From Paraburkholderia sp. (GTDB taxonomy: Bacteria; Pseudomonadota; Gammaproteobacteria; Burkholderiales; Burkholderiaceae), in contig NZ_JAMXLH010000055.1 in NCBI RefSeq assembly GCF_024281035.1, positions 1 through 42,390 on the forward strand: 42,390 nucleotides of DNA, written 5' to 3'. Both the position numbers and the translations under genes were made by a program. Positions 15,244 through 23,913 of this stretch are shown here, one piece after another. The notes under the pieces are model-generated. The model saw only the letters and a list, made by a program, of their open reading frames with translations, searched no databases and was not told the origin of the DNA. The first letter of the stretch is position 1. Each line of letters starts with the position of its first letter.

Positions 15244-16443
15244 ATGGATCAAAGCGAACTTCAGGGCGCCCGCGCCTGGCAACTGTCGGAGCGCGCCATC
15301 AAGCTCACAAGCTCGGCGATTCGCGAGATCCTGAAGGTCACCGAGCGCCCCGAGGTCATTTCATTCGCGGGCGGCCTGCCCGCACCGTCCACCTTCCCCG
15401 CCGAGGCCATGCGCGCCGCGGCCGACCGCATCCTGCGCGACAGTCCCGCCGCCGCGCTCCAGTACAGCGCGACCGAAGGCTATCTGCCGCTGCGCGAATG
15501 GGTGGCCGAGCGCTACTCGGTGGGCGGCGCGAAGATCCGTGCATCGCAGGTGCTCATCACGACCGGCTCGCAGCAGGCGCTCGATCTGCTCGGCAAGGTG
15601 CTCGTGTCGCCGGGCAGCCCCGTGCTGGTCGAGACGCCCACCTACCTCGGCGCACTCCAGTCGTTTTCGCTTTACGAGCCGCACTACGTGCAGGTGCCGA
15701 CCGACGACCTCGGTCTCGTGCCCGAGGGTCTCACGCCTGCACTGACCGCAGACGCGCGCCTCCTCTACGCGATTCCGAATTTCCAGAACCCGACCGGCCG
15801 ACGCCTGCCGCTCGAGCGCCGCGAAGCGCTCGCCGCGTTCGCGCAGCACGCACCGTTCCCGGTGATCGAGGACGATCCGTACGGCGCGCTCGACTACGCG
15901 GGCAAGCCGCTGCCGACGCTGCTCTCGATGGCGCCCGAACACATCGTTCATCTGGGTTCGTTCTCGAAGGTGCTCGCGCCGGGCCTGCGCGTGGGCTACA
16001 TCATTGCGCCCGAGGCGCTGCACTTCAAGCTGGTGCAGGCCAAGCAGGCGAGCGACCTGCACACGCCGAGCTTCACGCAGCGCATCGTCCACGAGGTCGT
16101 GAAGGACGGCTTTCTCGACACGCACATCCCGAAGATTCGCGCGCTCTACCGCGACCAATGCGAGGCGATGCACGCGGCGCTCGCGCGCTACATGCCCGAA
16201 GGCGTAAGCTGGAACAAGCCCGAAGGCGGCATGTTCGTCTGGGTGAACCTGCCCGCGCACATCGACAGCATGAAGCTGCTCGAAGAAGCCATTGCGCAGA
16301 ATGTGGCCTTCGTACCGGGTGCGCCGTTCTTTGCAAATGAAGCAAAGCACAATATGCTGCGCCTGTCGTTCGTCACCGTGCCGCCAGAAAAGATCGACGA
16401 AGGCGTGGCGAAGCTCGGCGCACTGATCCGCGCACGAGCCTGA
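15244..16443 (+). CDS. PLP-dependent aminotransferase, 2-aminoadipate type
   Basis: This 399-residue class I/II aminotransferase is of the LysN/2-aminoadipate-like group. The PLP lysine is K242 in GSFSKVLAPGLRVGY. The pocket includes TTGSQQALDLLGKVL, IPNFQNPTGRRLP and VIEDDPYGAL with the conserved aspartate, and the substrate-carboxylate arginine is in MLRLSFV. AGGAGA precedes the ATG. It is free of a GntR domain, yet is closely related to the aminotransferase half of the MocR protein next door. Relatives transaminate 2-oxoadipate, aromatic or branched-chain keto acids, so substrate range is open. RidA and PhzF follow on the same strand. Confidence 0.92.
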   Translation: MDQSELQGARAWQLSERAIKLTSSAIREILKVTERPEVISFAGGLPAPSTFPAEAMRAAADRILRDSPAAALQYSATEGYLPLREWVAERYSVGGAKIRASQVLITTGSQQALDLLGKVLVSPGSPVLVETPTYLGALQSFSLYEPHYVQVPTDDLGLVPEGLTPALTADARLLYAIPNFQNPTGRRLPLERREALAAFAQHAPFPVIEDDPYGALDYAGKPLPTLLSMAPEHIVHLGSFSKVLAPGLRVGYIIAPEALHFKLVQAKQASDLHTPSFTQRIVHEVVKDGFLDTHIPKIRALYRDQCEAMHAALARYMPEGVSWNKPEGGMFVWVNLPAHIDSMKLLEEAIAQNVAFVPGAPFFANEAKHNMLRLSFVTVPPEKIDEGVAKLGALIRARA

Positions 16444-16519
16444 CGACGAATACATTTCCCCTGTTTCCACGGCTTCATGAAGCACCATCAAGCACAATTA
16501 CGCACAAGGATTTTTGATC

Positions 16520-16984
16520 ATGGCTGACATCAACGTCTACGACCGTCTCGAACAACTCGGCATCACCCTGCCGCAGGCAGGCGCGCCCGCCGCGGCCTAT
16601 GTCATGAGCGCACAAAGCGGCAACACGGTGTACGTGTCCGGCCACATCGCCAAGAAGGACGGCAAGGTCTGGGCCGGCAAGCTCGGCGAGAACCTCACCA
16701 CCGAAGAGGGCAAGGCCGCCGCGCGCGCGATCGCCATCGATCTCATCGCCACGCTGCACGCCCACACCGGCGACCTGAACCGCATCAAGCGCATCGTCAA
16801 GCTGATGAGCCTCGTGAACTCGACGCTCACGTTCACCGAGCAGCACCTCGTCACGAACGGTGCGTCGGAGCTGATCGCCGATGTGTTCGGCGAGAAGGGC
16901 AAGCATGCACGCTCGGCGTTCGGCGTCGCGCAGGTCCCGCTCGGCGCGTGTGTCGAGATCGATCTGATCGCCGAAGTCGCGTAA
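16520..16984 (+). CDS. RidA-family protein
   Basis: This 154-residue protein belongs to the RidA/YjgF/YER057c family, longer subgroup (about 150 residues, seen in XoaA/YoaB-like proteins). The motif order is right: VYVSGHIAKKDGK, then LHAHTGDLNRIKRIVKL, SELIADVFGEKGKHARSAFGV and the ending LGACVEIDLIAEVA. The arginine in HARSA is in the position of the catalytic arginine of RidA. RidA deaminates reactive enamine/imine products of PLP enzymes. Its place between an aminotransferase and PhzF fits that role. AAGGA lies 9 bp before the ATG. Confidence 0.93.
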   Translation: MADINVYDRLEQLGITLPQAGAPAAAYVMSAQSGNTVYVSGHIAKKDGKVWAGKLGENLTTEEGKAAARAIAIDLIATLHAHTGDLNRIKRIVKLMSLVNSTLTFTEQHLVTNGASELIADVFGEKGKHARSAFGVAQVPLGACVEIDLIAEVA

Positions 16985-17155
16985 GCCTCCGGCCAGTTCG
17001 CTTGCAGCATCCGGGCCTCGTGCGTTGCGCGAAGCCCGCCGGTTTTGACACATGCCGTGCCCGCCAGCGCGCGCCCGGCATGCTGAACGCCACGCCATTG
17101 CAGTTTCGCGTCGCGCAGCGCTTGCGCCCTCACTTCTTCGCCGGTGCTTCCCGCC

Positions 17156-18034
17156 ATGACTTTTCGCAGCGTCCGCTTCAAACAGGTCGACGTGTTCACC
17201 TCGGTGCCGTTCAAGGGCAATCCGCTCGCCGTGGTGTTCGACGCCGACGCGCTCGACACCGCGCAGATGCAGGCCATCGCGCGCTGGACCAATCTCTCCG
17301 AAACCAGCTTCCTGCTCGCGCCCGGCGACGCGCGCGCCGACTATCGCGTCCGCATCTTCACGACGCGCGGCGAGTTGCCCTTCGCGGGGCACCCGACGCT
17401 CGGCACCGCGCATGCGCTCCTCGAAAGCGGCTATGTGCCGAAGACGCCGGGCCGCCTCGTGCAGGAGTGCGGCGCCGGTCTCGTCGAACTGGCTGCGCGC
17501 GAAGAAGGCGCCTGGGCATTTGCCGCGCCGCCCGTGCGCGTGACGCGGCTTCCGGTGGCGCAGTACGACGCGCTGCGCGCCGCATTGCGCTCGGATGCCA
17601 TCGATTTCGACGCGGCGCCCTGTGCCGTGAACAACGGCGCGCCGTGGCTCGTCGTGCGTTTTGCATCGGCCGATGCCGTGCTCGCACTCGCGCCGGACCT
17701 GCAGGCGTTTGCGGCCATCGCCGAAGGCGTGGGCGCGCACGGCCTCGCCGCTTACGGCCCGCACGCGGCCGGCGGCCCGGCCACGTTCGAAGTGCGCTGC
17801 CTGATGACGGGCCTCGGCAATGGCGAAGACCCGGTCACGGGCAGCGCCAACGCCGCCATCGCCATGTTGCTCGAACAGCAGAACCGGCGTCCCGGCACAC
17901 GCTACACAGTGCGCCAGGGCACCGTGATGGGACGCGACGGCCGCATCGCGATCGACTACGACGACGAGGCTCACAAGGTCTGGATCGGCGGCGTATCGCT
18001 CACGGTCATCGACGGTACCTGCCGCCTGCCCTGA
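17156..18034 (+). CDS. PhzF-family isomerase/epimerase-like protein
   Basis: This 292-residue protein has the two-domain diaminopimelate-epimerase fold of the PhzF family. The start FKQVDVFTSVPFKGNPLAVVFDA and NLSETSFLL with the catalytic glutamate E49 are family-specific. GELPFAGHPTLGTAHALL and the C-terminal GEDPVTGSANAAIAMLL complete the pattern. In phenazine makers PhzF isomerises trans-2,3-dihydro-3-hydroxyanthranilate; most homologues, including this one, have other unknown substrates. No other phenazine genes are present. It likely follows RidA in one transcript (171 bp gap). Long segments are quoted in part. Confidence 0.92.
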   Translation: MTFRSVRFKQVDVFTSVPFKGNPLAVVFDADALDTAQMQAIARWTNLSETSFLLAPGDARADYRVRIFTTRGELPFAGHPTLGTAHALLESGYVPKTPGRLVQECGAGLVELAAREEGAWAFAAPPVRVTRLPVAQYDALRAALRSDAIDFDAAPCAVNNGAPWLVVRFASADAVLALAPDLQAFAAIAEGVGAHGLAAYGPHAAGGPATFEVRCLMTGLGNGEDPVTGSANAAIAMLLEQQNRRPGTRYTVRQGTVMGRDGRIAIDYDDEAHKVWIGGVSLTVIDGTCRLP

Positions 18035-18367
18035 ACAACTGATCACGTGCGCAACTGAGCGCGCGACACATTCGGGCGCACACGCGAACGATGCGTCATC
18101 AAACATCTATGCAGCACGCGTCGACATCGTGGGCGCACGGCAACAGGCCTCGCGTATACCCCATCCGCTAACCCTTCCGCAAACAATTCTCAGCCTTTAA
18201 TATCGCGACATCGGGTGCCGAAACGCGCCCCGCGTCACCGTTCAGCGCGCCTCGTCCGCGCGCGTCTCGACCTTTCCCCAGAGCATGCTGCAGATGAATC
18301 CGAGCGCTTCGTTGCTGTCCCGGCTGCCGCACCCGCGTCGAGCCGAATCACGCGTGCACCGATCGGG

Positions 18368-20725
18368 ATGAGCCCGGCCGGGGGTCCGTTTTCGCGCGAG
18401 CCGGGCCTGCAGGCAACGCCCGCGCCGGCCTTTGCGCGCCCTCGCACGCTGCTGGCGATCCCGCTGCTCGGCGTACTCGTCCTCATCCTGCTGTGGGCCG
18501 TGATCTTCACGCGCCTCGCGGTCGAAAAGGACGCGACGACGCGCGAGGCCACGGCGTCGGCGGCGCTCCTTTCCGCCGCACTCGAACAGCACACCGTCAA
18601 GGCGATTCACCAGGTCGACCAGATCACGCGCTTCGTGAAGTACGAGTTCGAGAAATCGCCGCGGACCTTCAATCTCGCGAAGACCGTCGAAAAGGGCGTC
18701 GTGCAGAGCGACTCGCTCGTGCAGGTCTCGCTCATCGACGAACATGGCACGCTCGTCGCGAGCACCGTCGATCCCGATCCGAAGCCGGTCGATCTTTCCG
18801 ACCGCGAACACTTTCGCGTGCACGAGCACGAGAACGACGACCAGCTTTTCATCAGCAAGCCCGTACTCGGCCGCATATCGCGCCAATGGACGGTGCAGAT
18901 GACGCGCCGCCTCAATCATCCCGATGGCTCGTTCGCGGGCGTCGTGGTGGTCTCCGAAGATCCGGGCTACTTCACGAGCGACTTCTACAACAACGCGGCC
19001 ATCGGACGCGACGGCGTGATCGCCGTGATCTCGGACACGGGCGCGGTGCTCGCGCGCCGCACCGGCAACGCGCGACACCCGAGCGGCGCGTTTTCAGCGA
19101 GCGGCGTGTACCCGATTTCCGAGCACGTTTCGGGCACCTACGTCGATCCGCTCGACCACGTCACGCGCATCGTGTCGTATCGGCATATCGACGGCTATCC
19201 GCTCGGCGTGCTCGTGGGACTGTCGCAAGCCGAAGAGTTCGGCGACTTCCGTCACACGCGCAACGTCTATCTGCTGATGGCGACGTTCATCTCGCTCGCC
19301 ATGCTGTCCTTCCTTGCGGTCGCAACCGGCTTGATCGGCAAGTTGCTCGGGCGCGAGCGCGAGATGTCGCAACTCGTGCAATACGATCTGCTGACCGGGT
19401 TGCCCAACCGCTACGCCACGCTGCAGCAACTGCGCTTCGAAGTTTCGCAGCCGGGCAACGTCGGCCACCTTGCGATCCTCTTCATCGACCTCGACAACTT
19501 CAAGACCGTCAACGACACGCTCGGCCACAACGCGGGCGACATCGTCTTGCAGATGAGCGCGGCACGGCTTGCCGAGGCGGTCGGACCGGGCGGCACGCTC
19601 GCGCGCATCGGCGGCGACGAGTTCGTCGTGATCGTCAAAGGGGACGACATCGAGAAACGCGCGGTCGCCATCGCCGAAACGACGAGCGCGGCGTTCACCG
19701 AACCGTTCGAGGTGCGCGGCAGCACGTTCGTGCTGCATGCGAGCACGGGTATCGCGCTCTACGCGGTTGCGCACGAAAGCGAAATCGATCTGCTGAAGAA
19801 GGCCGACCTCGCGATGTATGCCGCGAAGGAAGCGGGCCGCAACTGCTTTCGCTTCTACTCGCCGCAGCTCGCGCATCGCGCCGACCATCTGATGAAGTGG
19901 GAACAGCAATTGCGCGTGGCGCTGGCCGAGGGGCAGCTCTTCCTCGCGTACCAGCCGAAGATCGATCTGCGGCGGCGCTGCATCACCGGTTTCGAGGCGC
20001 TCGTGCGCTGGAACCATCCGCAGTACGGGCTCATCGCAGCGAACGAATTCATTCCGGTCGCGGAATCGACGGGGCTGATCGTGCCCGTCGGCGACTTCGT
20101 GATCCAGACGGCCTGCGCGCAACTCGCCCAATGGCAGCAACAAGGTTATGAAACGCTCACGCTCGCCATCAATATTTCGGCAGTCCAGTTCTGGCGCGGC
20201 GATCTCTACGAAACCGTTTCGCGCGCAATCGAGGAAACGGGCATCGCCGCGCACCGGCTCGAACTGGAGATCACCGAAACGGCGATGATGGAGTATCCCG
20301 ATCTCGTCTCCGAGAAGATCTTCGCGTTGAAGCGCCTTGGCGTACGCGTGGCGCTCGACGACTTCGGCACGGGCTACTCGTCGCTCTCGTATCTGAACCG
20401 CTTCGCTGTCGATACGCTCAAGGTCGATCGTACGTTCGTGCAGGCGATTCCGGCCGACCGCAGCGTCTGCGTGATGGTTTCGGCAATCGTGAATCTGGCG
20501 CGCTCGCTCGGCCTCACGGTGGTGGTCGAAGGCACCGAGACCGAAGAACAGATTGCGTGGCTTGCGGCGCTCGGGCCGATCGAGGCACAGGGTTACCTGT
20601 TCTCGCGTCCCGTGCCGGTAGAAGGCGTGGCCGCGCTCATCGAGCGCTTTGGCGTGTGCGGGAGTGCGCAGCCCGCCGAAGCGGCCCGGCACAATGAGCG
20701 CCTGAGCGACGAACCGCATCGATAA
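18368..20725 (+). CDS. Membrane sensor GGDEF-EAL protein
   Basis: This 785-residue inner-membrane protein makes and/or degrades cyclic di-GMP. A membrane helix (about 27-50) is followed by a periplasmic double-Cache-like sensor, a second membrane helix (about 305-325), a GGDEF domain with an intact GGDEF at 415-419, and an EAL domain (EAL at 543-545). The EAL domain keeps EITET, DDFGTGYSSL, KVDRTF and VEGTET. Both active sites look complete; no RxxD inhibitory site precedes GGDEF. An in-frame GTG at 18215 would add 51 arginine/alanine-rich residues, but lies next to a TTTAAT -10-like box, so I prefer ATG 18368. The sensed ligand is unknown. Confidence 0.9.
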   Translation: MSPAGGPFSREPGLQATPAPAFARPRTLLAIPLLGVLVLILLWAVIFTRLAVEKDATTREATASAALLSAALEQHTVKAIHQVDQITRFVKYEFEKSPRTFNLAKTVEKGVVQSDSLVQVSLIDEHGTLVASTVDPDPKPVDLSDREHFRVHEHENDDQLFISKPVLGRISRQWTVQMTRRLNHPDGSFAGVVVVSEDPGYFTSDFYNNAAIGRDGVIAVISDTGAVLARRTGNARHPSGAFSASGVYPISEHVSGTYVDPLDHVTRIVSYRHIDGYPLGVLVGLSQAEEFGDFRHTRNVYLLMATFISLAMLSFLAVATGLIGKLLGREREMSQLVQYDLLTGLPNRYATLQQLRFEVSQPGNVGHLAILFIDLDNFKTVNDTLGHNAGDIVLQMSAARLAEAVGPGGTLARIGGDEFVVIVKGDDIEKRAVAIAETTSAAFTEPFEVRGSTFVLHASTGIALYAVAHESEIDLLKKADLAMYAAKEAGRNCFRFYSPQLAHRADHLMKWEQQLRVALAEGQLFLAYQPKIDLRRRCITGFEALVRWNHPQYGLIAANEFIPVAESTGLIVPVGDFVIQTACAQLAQWQQQGYETLTLAINISAVQFWRGDLYETVSRAIEETGIAAHRLELEITETAMMEYPDLVSEKIFALKRLGVRVALDDFGTGYSSLSYLNRFAVDTLKVDRTFVQAIPADRSVCVMVSAIVNLARSLGLTVVVEGTETEEQIAWLAALGPIEAQGYLFSRPVPVEGVAALIERFGVCGSAQPAEAARHNERLSDEPHR

Positions 20726-20745
20726 ACGCGCCGCAGCGGGCGCTT

Positions 20746-20808
20746 CATTCGGCGAGTCATTCGGCGATTCATTCGACGATTCGCCGCAGTGATTAGCCGC
20801 AGTGATTC
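20746..20808. repeat. Two adjacent short tandem arrays (3 x 12 bp, 2 x 13 bp)
   Basis: Three 12-bp units (CATTCGGCGAGT, CATTCGGCGATT, CATTCGACGATT; 20746-20781) are followed by two 13-bp units (GCCGCAGTGATTA, GCCGCAGTGATTC; 20783-20808). They lie right after the GGDEF-EAL stop, in the gap before the convergent CopD-like gene. Confidence 0.85.
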
Positions 20809-20832
20809 ACACTAGCCGTGCGGCTTCAAGAC

Positions 20833-20868
20833 GGCAAAACGCGGGCCGGCAAACAGCACCGGACCCGC
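20833..20868 (-). terminator. Probable terminator of the CopD-like gene
   Basis: A GC-rich stem with one bulged base (20841-20849 with 20859-20868) is followed on the minus strand by CGTTTTGCC. It begins 20 bp after the stop of the gene at 20889-21347. Confidence 0.6.
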
Positions 20869-20888
20869 GCAGCAAAACAACCAATCGA

Positions 20889-21347
20889 TCAGAACCCGCG
20901 TCCCGACACGGCAATGCCGATCGTCAGCACACCCAGCACGAGATTGAACATGACGAGCCGGCGCACGGTAACCACCGCGCGTGCGCCGTCCGGCCAGCGC
21001 TGCGCCTGCACGGCACGGCGAATGGCCGGAAAGGCCACGAAAATGATGTGACCGAAGAGCAGCATCATGATCGAGCCGAGCGCCGCCATCGCGTTCAGTT
21101 GCCAGGGCGCCCCGGCGCCGCCGAACACCATCAGCATGTAGCCGCCGGTCAGCAGAATCACGATCACCGCGGCTCCGATCCAGTTGAAGAAGCGCTTGTG
21201 CACGGCCTCCCAGAGCGGCAGCCGAAGCTGCGGCGAGAGATCTTCGAGCGCGGGGCGCAGACAGAAGAGTGCGAACACCATGCCGCCCACCCAGACGGCA
21301 ACACTCAACAGATGCAAAAAGAGCGCGATTCCGAGCGCGTGATTCAT
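20889..21347 (-). CDS. CopD-like four-helix membrane protein
   Basis: This 152-residue protein has four hydrophobic segments. It begins LGIALFLHLLSVAVWVGGMVFALF, of which HLLSVAVWVGGM is the heme/copper-type histidine signature of the CopD (copper resistance D) membrane domain. A second histidine occurs in LFGHIIFVAFP. Such short CopD-like proteins are widespread in beta-proteobacteria; a role in copper or heme handling is possible but not shown. No copper gene is nearby. The ATG at 21347 has a purine-rich site (AAAAGGAATCGGAAGC) upstream, so the start is secure. The gene is single, with its own terminator. Confidence 0.82.
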   Translation of the reverse strand: MNHALGIALFLHLLSVAVWVGGMVFALFCLRPALEDLSPQLRLPLWEAVHKRFFNWIGAAVIVILLTGGYMLMVFGGAGAPWQLNAMAALGSIMMLLFGHIIFVAFPAIRRAVQAQRWPDGARAVVTVRRLVMFNLVLGVLTIGIAVSGRGF

Positions 21348-21533
21348 GCTTCCGATTCCTTTTGTAATCTTGACGGGACGGCAGTACGCCTGCGAACAAC
21401 GCGAGAGCGTTAGCGCGCGATTATTTCATGTCGCGTAAAGGCACGTTCGGAGTGTGGGCACCGGTGTCGCGCTCGCGCATCGCACCGGCGTCGCCCTGCT
21501 CGTTACTTCCCTGCCCCTTACATTTACTGCGCT

Positions 21534-23849
21534 TTACTGCTGCAACACCGGACGCAACGAAAAGATCTGCTTGAGCTTCGAATCGGGCGCGCGGCCCTTG
21601 CGCGCGCGCTTGCCGACCTGCGGCGCCAATACCGGCCCCGCCATCAGATCCTCGCCCGGCTTGCCGCCGCGCCCCGTGCCGACCAGCACCACGCCCGCCG
21701 CGCCGATCGCGAGCGCCTGCACGAGCTTCTCCTTGTCGTCGAGCTGCATGAGCGTCACGCCGCGGCCGCCCGCGGAAAGCGTCTTCATCTCGTCGAGGCC
21801 GAACACGAGCAGCCGCCCGCCCGACGACAGACACGCCACCTGGAGCGCGCCCGGCAGCACCGGCATCGGCGCAAGCGGCACCGCGCCTTCGTCGATCGTC
21901 ATGTACGACTTGCCCGCCTTCACGCGGCTCACCATGTCGCCGATCTTCGCGATGAAACCAAAGCCGTTGCTCGACGCGAGCAGCAATTGCTGGTCCGCGC
22001 CGGCCGCGAAGTAATGCAGCAGATGCGAACCCGCTTCGAGTTCGATGAGCGACGTGACCGGCACGCCGTCGCCGCGTCCGCCCGGCAGTTGCGCGATCGA
22101 AATCGAATAGACGCGGCCATTGCTGCCCCACGCGATGAGCGTATCGGGCGTGCGGCACTGGAATGCCGCATAGAGCGCGTCGCCGGCCTTGAACGTGAAG
22201 CCCTGGCTGTCGAGCCCGTGGCCCTTGAGCGCGCGCACCCAGCCCTTCTGCGACACGACCACCGTAACCGGCTCGTCCACCACGCGCACTTCGAACGACG
22301 CGCGCTTTTCCTGCTGGATCAGCGTGCGGCGGTCGTCGCCGTATTGCTTCGCGTCGCCTTCGATTTCCTTCACGATGACGCGCTTCATCGACGCTTCGTT
22401 CGCGAGCAGCTCTTCGAGCTTCGCCTTTTCGTCGCGCAGCGCTTCGAGTTCCTTCTCGATCTTGATCTTTTCGAGCCGCGCCAACTGGCGCAGACGGATT
22501 TCGAGGATGTCCTCGGCCTGGCGGTCGGACAGACCGAACGCCGAGATGAGCGCCGCTTTCGGCTCGTCGGACTCGCGAATGATGCGGATGACTTCGTCGA
22601 TGTTGAGGAAGACGATCATCCGCCCTTCGAGGATGTGGATGCGCTCGTCGACCTTCGTCAGGCGATGCTGCGTGCGGCGCGTGACTGTCGCGAAGCGATA
22701 GCCGATCCACTCGTACAGGATCTCGCCGATGCCCTTCTGGCGCGGACGGCCATCGGCGCCGATCATCACGAGATTGAGCGTGGCGTTCGATTCGAGGCTC
22801 GTGTTCGCGAGCAGCGAGTTCACGAATTCGCTCTGGTCGATGCGGCTCGTCTTCGGCTCGAACACGAGGCGCACCGGCGCGGCCTTACCCGATTCGTCGC
22901 GCACGGCGTCGAGCAGCGCGAGCATCGACTGCTTGCTCTGCAACTGCTCGGGCGTGAGGGTTTTCTTGCCGAGCTTGAGCTTCGGGTTCGTCAGCTCCTC
23001 GATCTCTTCGAGCACCCGCTGGCACGACGTGTTCGGCGGCAGCTCGGTCACCACCAGTTGCCACTGGCCGCGCGCGAGATCCTCGATCTTCCAGCGCGCG
23101 CGCACCTTCAAGCTGCCGCGCCCGGTTTCGTACGCCGCCGCGATTTCCGCTTCGCTCGAAATGATCTGGCCGCCGCCCGGGAAATCCGGCCCCGGCAGCT
23201 TGTCCATGATCTCGGCGTGCGTGATCTGCGGATTGCGGATCATCGCGACCGCCGCCGCCGCGACTTCGCGCAGGTTGTGCGACGGAATTTCCGTGGCGAG
23301 ACCCACCGCGATGCCCGACGCGCCGTTCAAAAGCAGCATCGGCAAACGCGCGGGCAGCGTCTTCGGCTCCTCGAACGAGCCGTCGTAGTTCGGCATGAAG
23401 CCGACCGTGCCCATGTCGATTTCGTCGAGCAGCAGCTTCGCGATGGGCGTGAGGCGCGCTTCCGTGTAACGCATCGCCGCCGCGCCGTCGCCGTCGCGCG
23501 AGCCGAAATTGCCCTGGCCGTCGATGAGCGGATAGCGCATCGAGAAGTCCTGCGCGAGCCGCACGAGCGCGTCGTACGCCGACTGGTCGCCGTGCGGGTG
23601 ATATTTACCGAGCACGTCGCCGACCACGCGTGCCGACTTCACGGGCTTGGCGTTGTCGCCGAGGCCCATCTCGTTCATCGCGAAGAGAATGCGCCGCTGC
23701 ACCGGCTTCTGGCCGTCGCAGACATCGGGCAGCGCGCGGCCCTTCACGACGCTCACCGCGTAGTCGAGGTACGCGCGCTCCGCGTAGTGGCCGAGCGTCA
23801 GCGTGTCGCCTTCGGCGCCGCCCGTCACTTCAGCAAAAAGATCGTCCAT
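21534..23849 (-). CDS. parC: DNA topoisomerase IV subunit A
   Basis: ParC is the DNA-cleaving subunit of topoisomerase IV, which separates replicated chromosomes. The 771-residue length fits. The catalytic tyrosine is Y128 in AAMRYTE; the upstream GKYHPHGD block (81-88) is the quinolone pocket. It starts MDDLFAEV, and the C-terminal beta-propeller holds repeated blades such as SNGRVYSI and GGRGVTLMQL. It is the ParC rather than GyrA type because it lacks the GyrA box QRRGGKG. It lies 64 bp after parE on the same strand, so parE-parC form an operon. At the position of E. coli Ser80 it has Gln89. Confidence 0.96.
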   Translation of the reverse strand: MDDLFAEVTGGAEGDTLTLGHYAERAYLDYAVSVVKGRALPDVCDGQKPVQRRILFAMNEMGLGDNAKPVKSARVVGDVLGKYHPHGDQSAYDALVRLAQDFSMRYPLIDGQGNFGSRDGDGAAAMRYTEARLTPIAKLLLDEIDMGTVGFMPNYDGSFEEPKTLPARLPMLLLNGASGIAVGLATEIPSHNLREVAAAAVAMIRNPQITHAEIMDKLPGPDFPGGGQIISSEAEIAAAYETGRGSLKVRARWKIEDLARGQWQLVVTELPPNTSCQRVLEEIEELTNPKLKLGKKTLTPEQLQSKQSMLALLDAVRDESGKAAPVRLVFEPKTSRIDQSEFVNSLLANTSLESNATLNLVMIGADGRPRQKGIGEILYEWIGYRFATVTRRTQHRLTKVDERIHILEGRMIVFLNIDEVIRIIRESDEPKAALISAFGLSDRQAEDILEIRLRQLARLEKIKIEKELEALRDEKAKLEELLANEASMKRVIVKEIEGDAKQYGDDRRTLIQQEKRASFEVRVVDEPVTVVVSQKGWVRALKGHGLDSQGFTFKAGDALYAAFQCRTPDTLIAWGSNGRVYSISIAQLPGGRGDGVPVTSLIELEAGSHLLHYFAAGADQQLLLASSNGFGFIAKIGDMVSRVKAGKSYMTIDEGAVPLAPMPVLPGALQVACLSSGGRLLVFGLDEMKTLSAGGRGVTLMQLDDKEKLVQALAIGAAGVVLVGTGRGGKPGEDLMAGPVLAPQVGKRARKGRAPDSKLKQIFSLRPVLQQ

Positions 23850-23913
23850 ATTCAGTCAGTCCGTATTCCTGTCCAGACGTGTGTGCAAGCGTGTGCGAAC
23901 CCCGGCACGCGCG

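Noticed and set aside
17156..18034. Phenazine biosynthesis
   Set aside because: PhzF-like proteins are widespread without phenazines; no other phz gene is present.
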